In this document: positions 19,801 through 28,440 of the stretch, piece after piece
How positions within the stretch are numbered: the first letter of the stretch is position 1
Layout of the letters: each line of letters opens with the position of its first letter
From: Chitinophagaceae bacterium
GTDB taxonomy: Bacteria > Bacteroidota > Bacteroidia > Chitinophagales > Chitinophagaceae
NCBI GenBank assembly: GCA_016699815.1
Contig: CP065012.1
Span: forward strand, 1,426,001-1,490,000
Direction: 5' to 3'
DNA length: 64,000 nucleotides
Notes under the pieces: model-generated
The model's input: the letters and a program-made list of their open reading frames with translations, nothing else
What the model was told of the DNA's origin: nothing
Databases searched by the model: none
Position numbers and translations under genes: made by a program

Positions 19801-20021
19801 GCATCGGTATAGGTAAGGCAAAGTATATTTTCCGGGAGCTCATCTGTTTCCAGGAGTATTTTACCAATTCTGGCGGCAAGTATTTGTGTTTTTCCGGTAC
19901 CTGGCCCAGCAATTACCATTACCGGGCCTTCTATAGTATCTACGGCAATACGTTGCTGCGGATTTAGTTCATTATAAATTTTTTGGAACTGTGCCTGTAA
20001 TTTTTCTTTGTAATGATGCAT
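16836..20021 (-). CDS. UvrD/Rep-family DNA helicase with C-terminal PD-(D/E)XK nuclease
   Basis: A 1,061-residue superfamily 1A helicase fused to a RecB-like nuclease, probably acting in double-strand-break processing. Helicase motifs: Walker A GPGTGKT (about 39-45), motif Ia CLTYTDAGAVAMRSR, Walker B DEYQDTSNTQNRL, VVGDDDQSIFRFQGA, TNYRSTQSLL, and TLHGSKGLEFEHVFIAG with RLFYVGITRAETHLYL. The nuclease domain (from about residue 790) shows GSAVHYALEKLF and VVDYKTGD. A Cys at LKCPLQFYY plus three in CGKPECYWC form a likely 4Fe-4S site, as in AddB and Cas4. No AddB/RecC-type partner is in the window. Its stop codon abuts the truncated polyvalent frame. The ATG at 20021 gives MHHYKEKLQ. Confidence 0.93.
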   Translation of the reverse strand: MHHYKEKLQAQFQKIYNELNPQQRIAVDTIEGPVMVIAGPGTGKTQILAARIGKILLETDELPENILCLTYTDAGAVAMRSRLQKFIGADAYKVHIHTFHSFCNEIIQDNLFLFEKNSLDPITELEAIQLLEALIDGFPKGHPLKRYRGDVYYEINNLKNLFSAMKKEGWTAAFITQKTKEYLNKIEQDKLNKDFIYQTSRKGKFEKGDFKPDYYDEVERMKKLVAAAGEFEHYQQMMNDKNRYDFDDMINWIIEVFETNNNVLLNYQEKYHYILVDEYQDTSNTQNRLVQLLIEYWDVPNIFVVGDDDQSIFRFQGANVDNMKGIARRYADALIKVVLTTNYRSTQSLLKVSGSFIENNQERLINDSELGKLNKSLVSGNKKFEQQQQYLPQIIAYNSMFEEMLGITQKILQLVNEGTPPSSIAVLYRENKYGEELAKFLRLKNVPVYSKRSINLFEDAFINKILKILHYLNAEQDVPYGGDELLFEIMHYDFYQIPAIEIAKLTVEANNKKYDGEQTSLRKLLYDKSNAPAKDLFDKGLDEGLKNLSHVLEKLIAAVPNVSLQQLFSHIVNEAGVLHFIMNSQQKISLMQRLTALFDFIKTETASNPMLTLSGLMKILSLMKEEEIHLSMPQLIGHSNGVNLLTLHGSKGLEFEHVFIAGTTKDVWEKKVNKSRAYKLPDNIFSFVDAEEDGSPVNKKEEELRRLFYVGITRAETHLYLSYPLFKKDGKNLEPSMFIAEIMDKYPEIETQNISFTAEEIFEFQELQFLEQMPQIEPAEEEFISALLEKFSMNVTALNNYLKCPLQFYYQNLIRIPSGKNEATEFGSAVHYALEKLFRNMQDAGKEVFPPKEEMLANFSWYLKKHRENFTKEAFDRRMEYGNEVLTNYYNKYINTWNKVVAVERNIRAVVVNGIPLKGKLDKLEFNGNLVNVVDYKTGDIDKATPKLKAPNDKDPNGGDYWRQAVFYKILIDNYKLKNWRVESTEFDFIEPDKNKVYHKQKIAITPQDVETVEQQVTETWQKIQNREFYTGCGKPECYWCNFVKENKLQKARYEHEEQEE

Positions 20022-20069
20022 TGGCCGAAGTTACAAAATAGCTGCAGGCGATGGGCAGAAAAAAATTAT

Positions 20070-20306
20070 CTACTTTATGTCTTCGTATTCAATATAGTCT
20101 TCGGGCGAAGGGTTTGCGGATTGGGCCTGGTGGGTATTTTTTTGCTCTTCCATTTGCCTTTTGCGTTCCTGCTCCTGCATTTTTTCCGTCATTTCTTTTA
20201 CCTTATTGCTCATTTGGCGTGTAGTATTAAATATGGGTATTACAAATTCAAATACAAATTTGTACACTATATAAATGAGCAGCAGCGTTAATATCATCCT
20301 GATCAT
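20070..20306 (-). CDS. DUF4834 family small membrane protein
   Basis: A 78-residue protein with one N-terminal membrane helix (MILTLLLIYIVYKFVFEFVI), a charged coiled segment (MSNKVKEMTEKMQEQERKRQ) and an acidic C-terminal motif EDYIEYEDIK. This architecture matches the Bacteroidota DUF4834 family of unknown function. It lies 48 bp upstream of the helicase gene on the same strand and may share its transcript. Confidence 0.8.
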   Translation of the reverse strand: MIRMILTLLLIYIVYKFVFEFVIPIFNTTRQMSNKVKEMTEKMQEQERKRQMEEQKNTHQAQSANPSPEDYIEYEDIK

Positions 20307-20360
20307 GCTACAAAATTAAGATTATTAGTATTTGTTTACTGTTAAAAATTTTTTGTTTTT

Positions 20361-20390
20361 ACAGAAAAAGCCCCACCCGGAGGCGAGACT
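20361..20390 (-). terminator. Intrinsic terminator after the PspC gene (minus strand)
   Basis: On the minus strand AGTCTCGCC pairs with GGTGGGGCT (nine pairs, three of them G-U) around a TCCG loop, followed by TTTTTC. It lies 44 bp past the PspC-protein stop codon and isolates DUF4834 from it. Confidence 0.65.
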
Positions 20391-20433
20391 TTTTTGCTTC
20401 AACTTCAACTCAACTATTGAAACAGCTTTTGAT

Positions 20434-22638
20434 TTACATTAATGGGTTGTAAACCGGTATTAAAATAGTATTAATTACAGTGGAACCTGTATTTTCTTCC
20501 GCAATTTTTTGTTTGAGTTTATCTGCTTCCTGTTTCTTTTTTTCTTTTAAAACATCTATAGAATCTTCAATTTTTTGCTTTTGTTTTTTCAATTCCTGCT
20601 GAATGGAATCCAGCGTATTAATTTCAACTCCTTTTTTATCTATGCTGAAGTTTTTTCCATTGTCTGTTTCAATCCTTATCCCGTTTTCGTCAATATGTAC
20701 TTTGGTTTTACCGTCGTACACATCGTCGTCGTTCCAGCTTTTATTATTGGAATCGCTGGCTTTTTCGCCGGCTAAGGTATAAAGGCCATCCTGCTGCATT
20801 ACATAAGTGGTATTATAATTCCAGTTGTGCTGGGTGTTTTTGGTTTCAAAATCCCAGTCGTCTTCATCATAAAAACCTATTGTGGCATCGTTCCAGCGGC
20901 CTACGCTCCTGTCAATATTAATTTGCTTACCTACCGGAACATAAATTCTTACAATTACATATTGGTTGCGAAATTTATTTTGCTTGGTAATGGCAATGCC
21001 TTTGTCAATGAGCAGCATAGAATCTTTTTGAACTACATTGTATTGAATGCCCCTTGCAGCAGTATCGGCAGCGCTGCGGTTTTGGCCACGGGCAATGCGC
21101 ATAATGCTCACCCTAAAGCTGTCGGATTCTGATTTTTCAATTTTGAACACTACGTTTCTTACAAAAACGGTATCGCTGTCCAGGGCCTCGTATAAATCAA
21201 AGCGGCTCCAGTTTGTTCTAAAGTAAGTTTTCTCCGGGTCGTCTGCCGTAATATCCATTTTGCTTACATGCGGATTGGAAAGAGCAATAAATTGTTCAAC
21301 AGGGTTATTGGTACGGCGAAAATCTTTACTCACATTTGCCAGGAGCATTATAAAACACACCCAACCTACTATCCATAAAATAGAAAACCCAAAGGCAAGG
21401 TTTTTATTGCCCGATTTGGTACGTGTTAACCTGCGTATGATCCAGGTGATTACACCTACAATGGGTACTGCTATAAAAAATATGAGTGTTCCCCAGGCAA
21501 GCGTGTTTTGTAAAGCGCCGCTAAAAATAAAATCCTTTATGGGAAATACACCTATGGCGGCAATAGCCAGACCAAATAATGCAAACACAAGGCCAATGGC
21601 GATACTGCCAAAAATGATATAAAATATTACTTTGAAAATGCCGGCAATAATATTACCAATTGGGTTTCTGTTGCGCTTTACCGCATTGCCAAATTCGGCA
21701 CCCATTGTTTTTGATTTATCACGGGCAATACCGGCAGCTTCTTTGCTGAGTTTTTCAGCTCTTTCCCTTACGCCTTTCATTTCTTCCATTACCGAATTTT
21801 TAATAGAATTCATATCTACTTTTTCGCCTTTCATTTCCAGCTTTTCAGAGGTAGTTGTTGCTTCGGGCAATACCAGCCAAAGAATGATATATACCAGGAA
21901 GGAACCTGGGCTGAAGCTAAAGCTTAAAAAATCGGGGAAACTAAAGCCGCCCCAATGGCCCCATTTAAATGCAAGGCTTAAAAACGGTATTAAAAATAAA
22001 ACCCTGGGTATCCATACCGGCACGCCAAAGTATTTTGCCAGCCCACTGCATACACCGGCTATTAATTTATTATCGGTGTCCCGGTATAATTTTTTGCGGT
22101 AAGCGCCAATTTCGTTTACGGCAGAGCTGGGTACTACAGCCCATAAAATAATATAGGCAAGAAATCCTATGACGGAAAAAAGCAATATCACAAAAATGAT
22201 ACGTACAATTATGGAGTCTATACCAAAGTAATTGCCCAGGCCGCTGCACACGCCACCTAAAACCTTATCGTTTTCGTCCCTGAAAAGTTTTTTGGAATGA
22301 AGGGTGCTGCCAAAAGTTGAATGGTCATTTGTATGGCTGCTTTGGCTGTTGCCTGCGGTATGGCTGTCGTCTCCTGCGGCATCAAAATCTTCGGGGCGGC
22401 CCATGTTTTTAATAATGCTGTTTACATCTTCTTCGGTAATGCAGGTAGCCCCGTATTTTAACTTTTCCTGAAAAAGTTCCCCAATACGGCTTTCAATGTC
22501 GTTAATAATTTCTTCTTTACCCTGTTCATTGGCAAAGTGCCTGTTGAGGCTTTCGGTATAAATTTTTAGTATATCAAAAGCTGAAACCTCTATGGGAACT
22601 ACTCGCCCCTGGAAGTTGATATTGATTACTTGTTTCAT
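20434..22638 (-). CDS. PspC-domain membrane protein (two PspC domains)
   Basis: A 734-residue inner-membrane protein. The first 100 residues form a soluble helical domain (FANEQGKEEIINDIESRIGE, NIIKNMGRPEDFD) typical of PadR-partnered HAAS-like proteins. Two PspC domains follow: KLFRDENDKVLGGVCSGLGN and KLYRDTDNKLIAGVCSGLAK, each with a membrane hairpin. Then come further transmembrane segments (about 330-440) and a periplasmic part. The C-terminus is a coiled coil (LDSIQQELKKQKQKIEDSID). PspC proteins belong to envelope-stress systems. The PadR gene 79 bp upstream on the same strand, with a shared 16-bp upstream sequence, points to joint regulation. Confidence 0.88.
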   Translation of the reverse strand: MKQVININFQGRVVPIEVSAFDILKIYTESLNRHFANEQGKEEIINDIESRIGELFQEKLKYGATCITEEDVNSIIKNMGRPEDFDAAGDDSHTAGNSQSSHTNDHSTFGSTLHSKKLFRDENDKVLGGVCSGLGNYFGIDSIIVRIIFVILLFSVIGFLAYIILWAVVPSSAVNEIGAYRKKLYRDTDNKLIAGVCSGLAKYFGVPVWIPRVLFLIPFLSLAFKWGHWGGFSFPDFLSFSFSPGSFLVYIILWLVLPEATTTSEKLEMKGEKVDMNSIKNSVMEEMKGVRERAEKLSKEAAGIARDKSKTMGAEFGNAVKRNRNPIGNIIAGIFKVIFYIIFGSIAIGLVFALFGLAIAAIGVFPIKDFIFSGALQNTLAWGTLIFFIAVPIVGVITWIIRRLTRTKSGNKNLAFGFSILWIVGWVCFIMLLANVSKDFRRTNNPVEQFIALSNPHVSKMDITADDPEKTYFRTNWSRFDLYEALDSDTVFVRNVVFKIEKSESDSFRVSIMRIARGQNRSAADTAARGIQYNVVQKDSMLLIDKGIAITKQNKFRNQYVIVRIYVPVGKQINIDRSVGRWNDATIGFYDEDDWDFETKNTQHNWNYNTTYVMQQDGLYTLAGEKASDSNNKSWNDDDVYDGKTKVHIDENGIRIETDNGKNFSIDKKGVEINTLDSIQQELKKQKQKIEDSIDVLKEKKKQEADKLKQKIAEENTGSTVINTILIPVYNPLM

Positions 22639-22698
22639 TTTTAAAAAATTTGTTTTTGTTGTTTCGGTTGAAGTTGTTTGCGTGCATCAACTAAAAAA

Positions 22699-22714
22699 AT
22701 CATGGCTATACTTT
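22699..22714 (-). promoter_or_regulatory. 16-bp repeat upstream of the PspC gene
   Basis: On the minus strand the exact sequence AAAGTATAGCCATGAT lies 61 bp before the PspC-protein start, just at the end of padR. The same 16 bases recur before padR (23135-23150). A shared promoter element or PadR operator is the likely explanation; neither is proven. Confidence 0.5.
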
Positions 22715-22717
22715 ATT

Positions 22718-23062
22718 TTAAGTTGATGGTTCTGTACTTTGTTTGGTGAGTGTTTCTACGGCATTGGCCAACTCGTTCCAGGTTGCTTCAAGCTCTCCGT
22801 AAAATGTTGCGCCTTTTTCCGTAAGCGAAAAATATTTTCTTGGTGGGCCGCTGGTACTTTCTTCCCACCGGTATGTGAGCAACTCTGCATTTTTTAACCG
22901 GGTAAGTAGCGGGTAAAGCGTCCCTTCAAAAATATTGAGGTTGGCTTCTTTCATCTTGCCGATAATATCCGAAGGGTAAGCTTCTCCTTGTTTTATTATA
23001 GACAAAATGCAAAACTCCAAAACCCCTTTTCGCATCTGGCTCGCTGTGTTGTCAATGTTCAT
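22718..23062 (-). CDS. PadR-family transcriptional regulator
   Basis: A 114-residue winged-helix repressor. The sequence MRKGVLEFCILSIIKQGEAY, the recognition helix region FEGTLYPLLTRLKNAELL and the wing SGPPRKYFSLTEKG are typical of the short PadR class. I chose the ATG at 23062 (MNIDNTASQM) over an upstream TTG because it fits the family start. It sits directly upstream of the PspC membrane protein on the same strand, the usual arrangement in which PadR controls its neighbour and itself. Confidence 0.92.
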   Translation of the reverse strand: MNIDNTASQMRKGVLEFCILSIIKQGEAYPSDIIGKMKEANLNIFEGTLYPLLTRLKNAELLTYRWEESTSGPPRKYFSLTEKGATFYGELEATWNELANAVETLTKQSTEPST

Positions 23063-23497
23063 GGTCTTACATTTTTCTTTCAACTATTTACTGCTGCAGC
23101 AGTAATTGATTGGAATGTTTTAAAAAATAATTTTATCATGGCTATACTTTGTAATTGGTTTTAGGAGTTGCTGAAGCTTCAGTTTTTTCCCTTCTTTCAA
23201 TCACAACACAAAAGTAGAGTTTTATTTGGTACTATGCAAAACATAATACTATCTTTTTTAAGGTAGCTTGTTGTATTATAGTTAATTTTTTCTTAACTTA
23301 GTTATAATTAGTATATTACAAAGTGCTTTTTTTGCCTATTTAATTAATATTTAGGATAAATGGTAAAATAAATAGATGAACGGAGGATAACAAAAAACCT
23401 TTATGCTCTCCGTTTGTTAAATTATTGATATTTGCCAAATAGTATCTTTTACACTAAAGGCTGCCCATTGTCTGATAATAACAGCGCTTAATTATTT
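23063..23497. other. Intergenic region between padR and the lipoprotein gene
   Basis: This 435-bp AT-rich divergent gap holds the second 16-bp repeat at 23135-23150 and must contain both promoters. I see no gene, tRNA or clear terminator in it. Confidence 0.5.
23135..23150 (-). promoter_or_regulatory. 16-bp repeat upstream of padR
   Basis: Exact second copy of AAAGTATAGCCATGAT on the minus strand, 73 bp before the padR ATG. Its position relative to the gene start nearly matches that of the copy before the PspC gene (61 bp), as expected of a shared promoter or operator. Confidence 0.5.
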
Positions 23498-24655
23498 ATG
23501 AAACATTTTTTTTCTTTTGCTGCTTTGGTAATACTTGCTGCTGCTTCATGCCGAAGTAATAAAAGTTTTTTGGAAAGAAGCAACCCCGACAAATCTTTAC
23601 AGGAAGCCATAAAAAAACTGGAGAAAAATCCGGGTAATGATGATGCGTTATCGGCAATACCCATTTTATATAAAGATATTTTGGCCAGCCATTTAGCCAA
23701 TATAAATGTAGCCCGGGCCGGCGCTGGCAAAAATTTTTCGCAATGGGATAATATTATTGGCGAATACGAACAATTACAAAAGGCATATAATAGAATAATA
23801 AATTCAACCGCAGCTTTTACACTGGTAAACCCACAAAATTTTTCTGCAGAACTTTTTGAAGCCAAAGACAGCGCAAGCCTGCACTACTATAATGCTGCCA
23901 TTACTCTGCTGAAAAACAAAAACAGGGGTGAACTAAAAAAAGCCTATAATTATTTTGAAAAGGCAGATAAAATAACGCCAGGATATAAAGATGCCAAAGA
24001 AAAAATGAAAGAAGCATTTGAAAATGCAACCGTTATTGCCGTAATTAATCCAATAAGGGATAATTCTTTTTTTAACAGGAGTGGATGGGGAAGCAGCTAT
24101 TATAATTACAGCAACGAATATTTTCAGCAAAAACTCATCAGGGATTTATCCAACACATCATACAGCAATAATTACCCGGCTAAATTTTATGGCGATTGGG
24201 AAATAAGGAGAAACCAGCTAATGCCCGATTGGGAAGTAAACCTTACTTTAAGAAAAATGCATGTGCCTTATCCCAATACAAATTACCGTTCCTATAATAT
24301 AAGTCGTTATGTAGAAGTAAGCAGAGACTCTTTAAACCAACCGGTATTTAAAACTGTTTTTGCCACTTTAAATATTACTTACCGCAACTTTACTGCAAAG
24401 GCAACCATGGAAGTAGCAGTTACCGATATTGCCACAGGCAACAAGATACGCTACAGAACTATTAATGAAACTTATGAATGGTATGAAGAAATGGGTACTT
24501 ATACCGGCGATAGCAGGGCGCTTGGACCAAAAGATTGGGAAATTATTAATCGCCGGCAATTTAACGACCCCAAAAAAGAATATATTTTAGACCAGCTCTA
24601 CCGTAAAATATATCCTGCTGTACTTGGCGAAATTAGAACAGCAGCTTATTGGTAA
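23498..24655 (+). CDS. Lipoprotein of unknown function
   Basis: A 385-residue protein with a lipoprotein signal peptide ending in a lipobox (LAAASC, Cys 18), so it should be lipid-anchored in the envelope. Residues 30-180 are helical and weakly TPR-like (KKAYNYFEKADKITPGYKDA), followed by a beta-rich region with tyrosine-rich stretches (WGSSYYNYSNEYFQQ). It lies 17 bp before uvrB on the same strand, so the two may be co-transcribed, but no functional link is evident. I do not recognise a named family. Confidence 0.75.
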   Translation: MKHFFSFAALVILAAASCRSNKSFLERSNPDKSLQEAIKKLEKNPGNDDALSAIPILYKDILASHLANINVARAGAGKNFSQWDNIIGEYEQLQKAYNRIINSTAAFTLVNPQNFSAELFEAKDSASLHYYNAAITLLKNKNRGELKKAYNYFEKADKITPGYKDAKEKMKEAFENATVIAVINPIRDNSFFNRSGWGSSYYNYSNEYFQQKLIRDLSNTSYSNNYPAKFYGDWEIRRNQLMPDWEVNLTLRKMHVPYPNTNYRSYNISRYVEVSRDSLNQPVFKTVFATLNITYRNFTAKATMEVAVTDIATGNKIRYRTINETYEWYEEMGTYTGDSRALGPKDWEIINRRQFNDPKKEYILDQLYRKIYPAVLGEIRTAAYW

Positions 24656-24672
24656 AATTGCTAACTTAGGGA

Positions 24673-26715
24673 ATGCCCTTTTTACTAAATGCTCCATATA
24701 AGCCTGCAGGCGACCAGCCTGGGGCTATTGCACAACTTACAGAAGCTATCTTAAACGAAGAAACTTACCAAACCCTGCTGGGTGTTACCGGAAGTGGAAA
24801 AACTTTTACTATGGCCAGTGTAATTGCCAACGTACAAAAGCCTACGCTGGTAATTACACATAATAAAACCCTGGTTGCTCAACTTTATGGTGAGTTCAGG
24901 CAGTTTTTTCCTGATAATGCCGTTGGCTATTTTGTAAGTTATTACGATTATTACCAACCCGAAGCATACATACCTACCAGCAATGTATATATTGAAAAAG
25001 ACCTGAGCATTAATGAAGAGCTCGATAAACTACGGCTGCAGGCAACCGCACAATTACTTAGTGGCCGCAGGGATATTATTGTTGTGGCAAGCGTAAGTTG
25101 TATTTATGGTATGGGCAACCCAACGGAATATGAAAATGGGATCATACGCATAAAAAAAGGCCAGGTAATTTCCCGGCAGGGTTTTTTACATGCACTGGTA
25201 AATTCTTTGTACCATCGCAGCCAGGGCGATTTTGAAAGGGGTTCCTTTAGGGTAAAAGGAGATACCGTAGATGTTAATTTGCCTTATGTGGATTTTGGTT
25301 ACCGCATTGGTTTTTTTGGAGACGAAATTGAAAGCATAGATACAATAGAGTTAAGTACAGGAAAACGAATTTCTTCGGTAGAAAATGCTGCCATTTTTCC
25401 TGCAAATTTATACCTGGCGCCAAAAGATATGCTCACCAAAGTAATTCATGAAATACAAGATGAACTTGCTGCACAGGAAACCTATTTTAAAAGTATTGGA
25501 AAATATATTGAAGCACAGCGTATTGGCGAAAGGGTAAATTACGACCTGGAAATGATTCGTGAACTGGGTTATTGCAATGGCATTGAAAACTACAGCCGAT
25601 TTTTTGACAGGCGGCAACCCGGTGCAAGGCCTTTTTGCCTGCTGGATTATTTTCCAAAAGATTACCTCACCATTATTGATGAAAGCCACCAAACTATACC
25701 GCAAATAAGTGGCATGTACAGTGGAGACAGAAGCCGTAAACTCACTTTAGTGGAATATGGTTTTAGATTGCCCTCGGCATTAGACAACCGGCCGCAAAAT
25801 TTTAATGAGTTTGATAACCTTAGCAACCAAATTGTATTTGTATCGGCCACACCCGGGGAATATGAACTGGAAAAAACCGGCGGTGTTGTTGTAGAGCAAG
25901 TGGTGCGGCCAACGGGCTTGCTGGACCCGCCAATAGAAATTCGCCCTTCTATAAACCAGGTAGATGACCTGCTGGATGAAATTGACAACCGCATTAAAAA
26001 AGGCGACCGTGTGCTGGTTACCACACTTACCAAACGAATGGCCGAAGAAATGGATAAATACCTTCACCGCATCAATATAAAAAGCAAATACATACACAGC
26101 GAAGTAGATACTTTAGAAAGAGTGGAAATTTTACGTGAGCTCCGCCTGGGCATAATTGATGTATTGGTAGGTGTAAACTTATTGAGAGAAGGATTGGATC
26201 TTCCGGAAGTTTCTCTTGTAGCTATTTTAGATGCTGATAAAGAAGGCTTTTTAAGAAATGAAAGGAGCCTTACACAAACCGCAGGCCGTGCCGCACGCAA
26301 TGTAAACGGCCTGGTAATTTTTTATGCCGATTCCATTACCCAAAGCATGCAAAAAACAATTGACGAAACCAACCGCAGGCGTGAAAAACAAATTGCCTAT
26401 AATATTAAACACAACATTACGCCACAAACCGTTTCCAAGTCCAAAGAACAAATAATGGCTCAGGGCAGTGTACTCGATGTAAAAGGTTACGACCCAAGCC
26501 GCCCTTATGCATTGCAACCAGATGAAGACCAGGTAACCATTGCAGCACAGGAGCAGGAAGAATACAATACTATTCCAAAAATGGAGAAGGCAATAAACCA
26601 AACCAAAAAAGCAATGGAAAAAGCTGCCCGTGACCTTGACTTTATGGAAGCAGCAAGATTGAGGGATGAAATGTTTCACCTGCAAAAAAAGCTTGAGGAA
26701 ATGAAAATAAACTAA
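24673..26715 (+). CDS. uvrB: UvrABC system protein B
   Basis: Damage-verification helicase of nucleotide excision repair, working with UvrA and UvrC, neither of which is in the window. Walker A is GVTGSGKT (37-44). The beta-hairpin that clamps DNA shows YYDYYQPEAYIP. Other helicase motifs are IDESHQTIPQISGMY, FVSATPGEYE, LREGLDLPEVSL and QTAGRAARN. The C-terminal UVR domain (DLDFMEAARLRDEMFHLQKK) is the UvrC contact. At 680 residues it is full length. Its last 4 bp overlap the convergent DUF1569 gene. Confidence 0.97.
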   Translation: MPFLLNAPYKPAGDQPGAIAQLTEAILNEETYQTLLGVTGSGKTFTMASVIANVQKPTLVITHNKTLVAQLYGEFRQFFPDNAVGYFVSYYDYYQPEAYIPTSNVYIEKDLSINEELDKLRLQATAQLLSGRRDIIVVASVSCIYGMGNPTEYENGIIRIKKGQVISRQGFLHALVNSLYHRSQGDFERGSFRVKGDTVDVNLPYVDFGYRIGFFGDEIESIDTIELSTGKRISSVENAAIFPANLYLAPKDMLTKVIHEIQDELAAQETYFKSIGKYIEAQRIGERVNYDLEMIRELGYCNGIENYSRFFDRRQPGARPFCLLDYFPKDYLTIIDESHQTIPQISGMYSGDRSRKLTLVEYGFRLPSALDNRPQNFNEFDNLSNQIVFVSATPGEYELEKTGGVVVEQVVRPTGLLDPPIEIRPSINQVDDLLDEIDNRIKKGDRVLVTTLTKRMAEEMDKYLHRINIKSKYIHSEVDTLERVEILRELRLGIIDVLVGVNLLREGLDLPEVSLVAILDADKEGFLRNERSLTQTAGRAARNVNGLVIFYADSITQSMQKTIDETNRRREKQIAYNIKHNITPQTVSKSKEQIMAQGSVLDVKGYDPSRPYALQPDEDQVTIAAQEQEEYNTIPKMEKAINQTKKAMEKAARDLDFMEAARLRDEMFHLQKKLEEMKIN

Positions 26716-27161
26716 ACCCCAAACTGCCTTAAATGATGGTCTAAATGTTTGTACATAGCTTTACCCCATTGCTCAGATGAAAATTTTCCAAAAAAAGGAT
26801 GAGGATATAAGCCGCTGCCCTGTGGGCCAAGTGTATAAAATTCAATTATCATTTTCTGCAGTCCGGCATTTTCTTCTTCAAAATTGCACTGGTCTTTTAT
26901 GATGAAGTTAGGCGCTGTAGGCAATCCTTGTTTCCATTGTTCATCATTATACAATTTCGATTTTACCATCCATCCAAAAAGATAAAACATGGGGCTGCGT
27001 TTCATTGATTTTTTAGACAAGGGTACTTTAAAAGCCTCTTTGCAGTGAGCAAGCATTTGTGCTACCTCCATTTTGCCCCACAACCTTTGTGATGAAGGCG
27101 TGAGTTTATTGAGCCGGTCAATTACCGAATCGTAGGTTTGTTTTTGATAAAGATTTTCCAT
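26712..27161 (-). CDS. DUF1569 (DinB-like) family protein
   Basis: A 149-residue soluble protein. The segments LWGKMEVAQMLAHCKEAFKV and HPFFGKFSSEQWGKAMYKHL, ending in DHHLRQFGV, match DUF1569, a DinB-like four-helix family. Histidines H39 and the paired histidines near the C-terminus would be the metal ligands. No biochemical role is known. It converges on uvrB with a 4-bp overlap of the two stop regions. Confidence 0.82.
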   Translation of the reverse strand: MENLYQKQTYDSVIDRLNKLTPSSQRLWGKMEVAQMLAHCKEAFKVPLSKKSMKRSPMFYLFGWMVKSKLYNDEQWKQGLPTAPNFIIKDQCNFEEENAGLQKMIIEFYTLGPQGSGLYPHPFFGKFSSEQWGKAMYKHLDHHLRQFGV

Positions 27162-27199
27162 ATAAAAAATACTGCTTCTAAAACATTAGTCTTAAACTG

Positions 27200-27934
27200 T
27201 CAGAAATTTTTAAAATTTAGCAAATATTTTTCAGCCGCAGCCAGGTCTTCCGGCACATCTATTTTTACAGTTTCTTCGCTGGTTTCTACCATTCTTATAG
27301 CAACGCCATTTTCTAAATAGCGCAGTTGCTCCAGCTTTTCATACTGCTCCAGTTTGCTGGCAGGCCATTTGGCAAAGCGCATTAGTGCTTTTTTTTGAAA
27401 GGCATATACGCCAATGTGTTCATAATAATCAGCAGCTAATTTCTCGTCCCTCAAATAGGGTATTGGGCTGCGGCTAAAGTAAAGGGCATTTTTATTTTTA
27501 TCGGTTACCACTTTTACATAGTTGGGGTTGTGCAGTAAACTTTGGTTGGTAATTTTTTTCATTACTGAAGCTACCTGCACCTGTTTATCTTCAAATACTT
27601 TTAGTAAATTATTTACCGGTTCTTTTTTTACAAATGGTTCGTCGCCCTGTACGTTCAATACCACATCTGCGTCAATATTTTCTACGGCTTCGGCAATCCT
27701 GTCGCTGCCGCTTTCGTGTTGCTGTACGCTCATGATGGCTTTGCCGCCGTTTTTTACAATTTCATTAAAAATCAATTCGCTGTCGGTTACTACATATACC
27801 TCCGCAAACAAGCCCGTGGCCACTGTATTGTCATAGGTGTGCCTTATTACAGTTTTAGTGCCCAGCTGTTTCATTAATTTAAACGGAAACCTTGTTGCAG
27901 CGTATCGTGCCGGTATCATGGCAATTATTTTCAT
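27200..27934 (-). CDS. kdsB: 3-deoxy-manno-octulosonate cytidylyltransferase
   Basis: Activates Kdo with CTP to CMP-Kdo for lipopolysaccharide core synthesis, in the cytosol. Visible are the nucleotide-binding start IIAMIPARYAATRFPFKLM, VVTDSELIF, QQHESGSDRIAEAVE, VLNVQGDEPFV and the C-terminal EQLEQLRYLENG-type block. In the first motif the usual RFPGKPL reads RFPFKLM; this Gly-to-Phe change is unusual but leaves the Arg and Lys. I chose the ATG at 27934 (MKIIAM) over an upstream TTG. The pathway partner kdsD is at 56248-57213. Confidence 0.94.
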   Translation of the reverse strand: MKIIAMIPARYAATRFPFKLMKQLGTKTVIRHTYDNTVATGLFAEVYVVTDSELIFNEIVKNGGKAIMSVQQHESGSDRIAEAVENIDADVVLNVQGDEPFVKKEPVNNLLKVFEDKQVQVASVMKKITNQSLLHNPNYVKVVTDKNKNALYFSRSPIPYLRDEKLAADYYEHIGVYAFQKKALMRFAKWPASKLEQYEKLEQLRYLENGVAIRMVETSEETVKIDVPEDLAAAEKYLLNFKNF

Positions 27935-27981
27935 CTTTGTTGGCAAAAAATTATTCAAAAAAATTTATGCTTCAATTCAAG

Positions 27982-28395
27982 CTAATTGTAAACAGATTCT
28001 TTAGAAGGAAGTGTTTCGGTTTCGTAACCGCAGTTTTGGCATTTGTAAATTTTTTGAGCCACGGCATAGTTGCCAAAAAGCCAGGTAAGTATTGCCGTAA
28101 AAATATTTTCCGGCGATTGCCTGGCAACCAGGTTAAACTTATGCTGGAAACATTTGGGGCACAGCACCTGTTGTTGATACTCTTCTTCAAACCGGTTAAT
28201 GAGGCGCTTCGCAGCTTCTTCATATCCTTTGCTTACTACCAGTTTAATGCCGCCAATTACTGCGCCAAATATCGGGTTTACCGTTACGGTATGCTCATCA
28301 AATAAATAACAGGGAATACCTTCGTGCTGCAAACGGGTAAGCAAAATATTTGCAGAAAAATAATCGTCGAATGTCTTTAACACTACGGTTTGCAT
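27982..28395 (-). CDS. DUF2007 domain protein with zinc ribbon
   Basis: A 137-residue protein. The N-terminal half (VVLKTFDDYFSANILLTRLQ, CYLFDEHTVTVNPIFGAVIG, KLVVSKGYEEAAKRLI) matches the DUF2007 'putative signal transducing' fold. The C-terminal half carries two cysteine pairs, CPKC and CQNC, as a probable zinc ribbon. Function unknown. It lies 47 bp upstream of kdsB and downstream of cysS on the same strand, a possible operon. Confidence 0.8.
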   Translation of the reverse strand: MQTVVLKTFDDYFSANILLTRLQHEGIPCYLFDEHTVTVNPIFGAVIGGIKLVVSKGYEEAAKRLINRFEEEYQQQVLCPKCFQHKFNLVARQSPENIFTAILTWLFGNYAVAQKIYKCQNCGYETETLPSKESVYN

Positions 28396-28440
28396 GTACT
28401 AAAGATATTTAAAAAAAAGGGTTTTGTCAAATGGAGCTTT

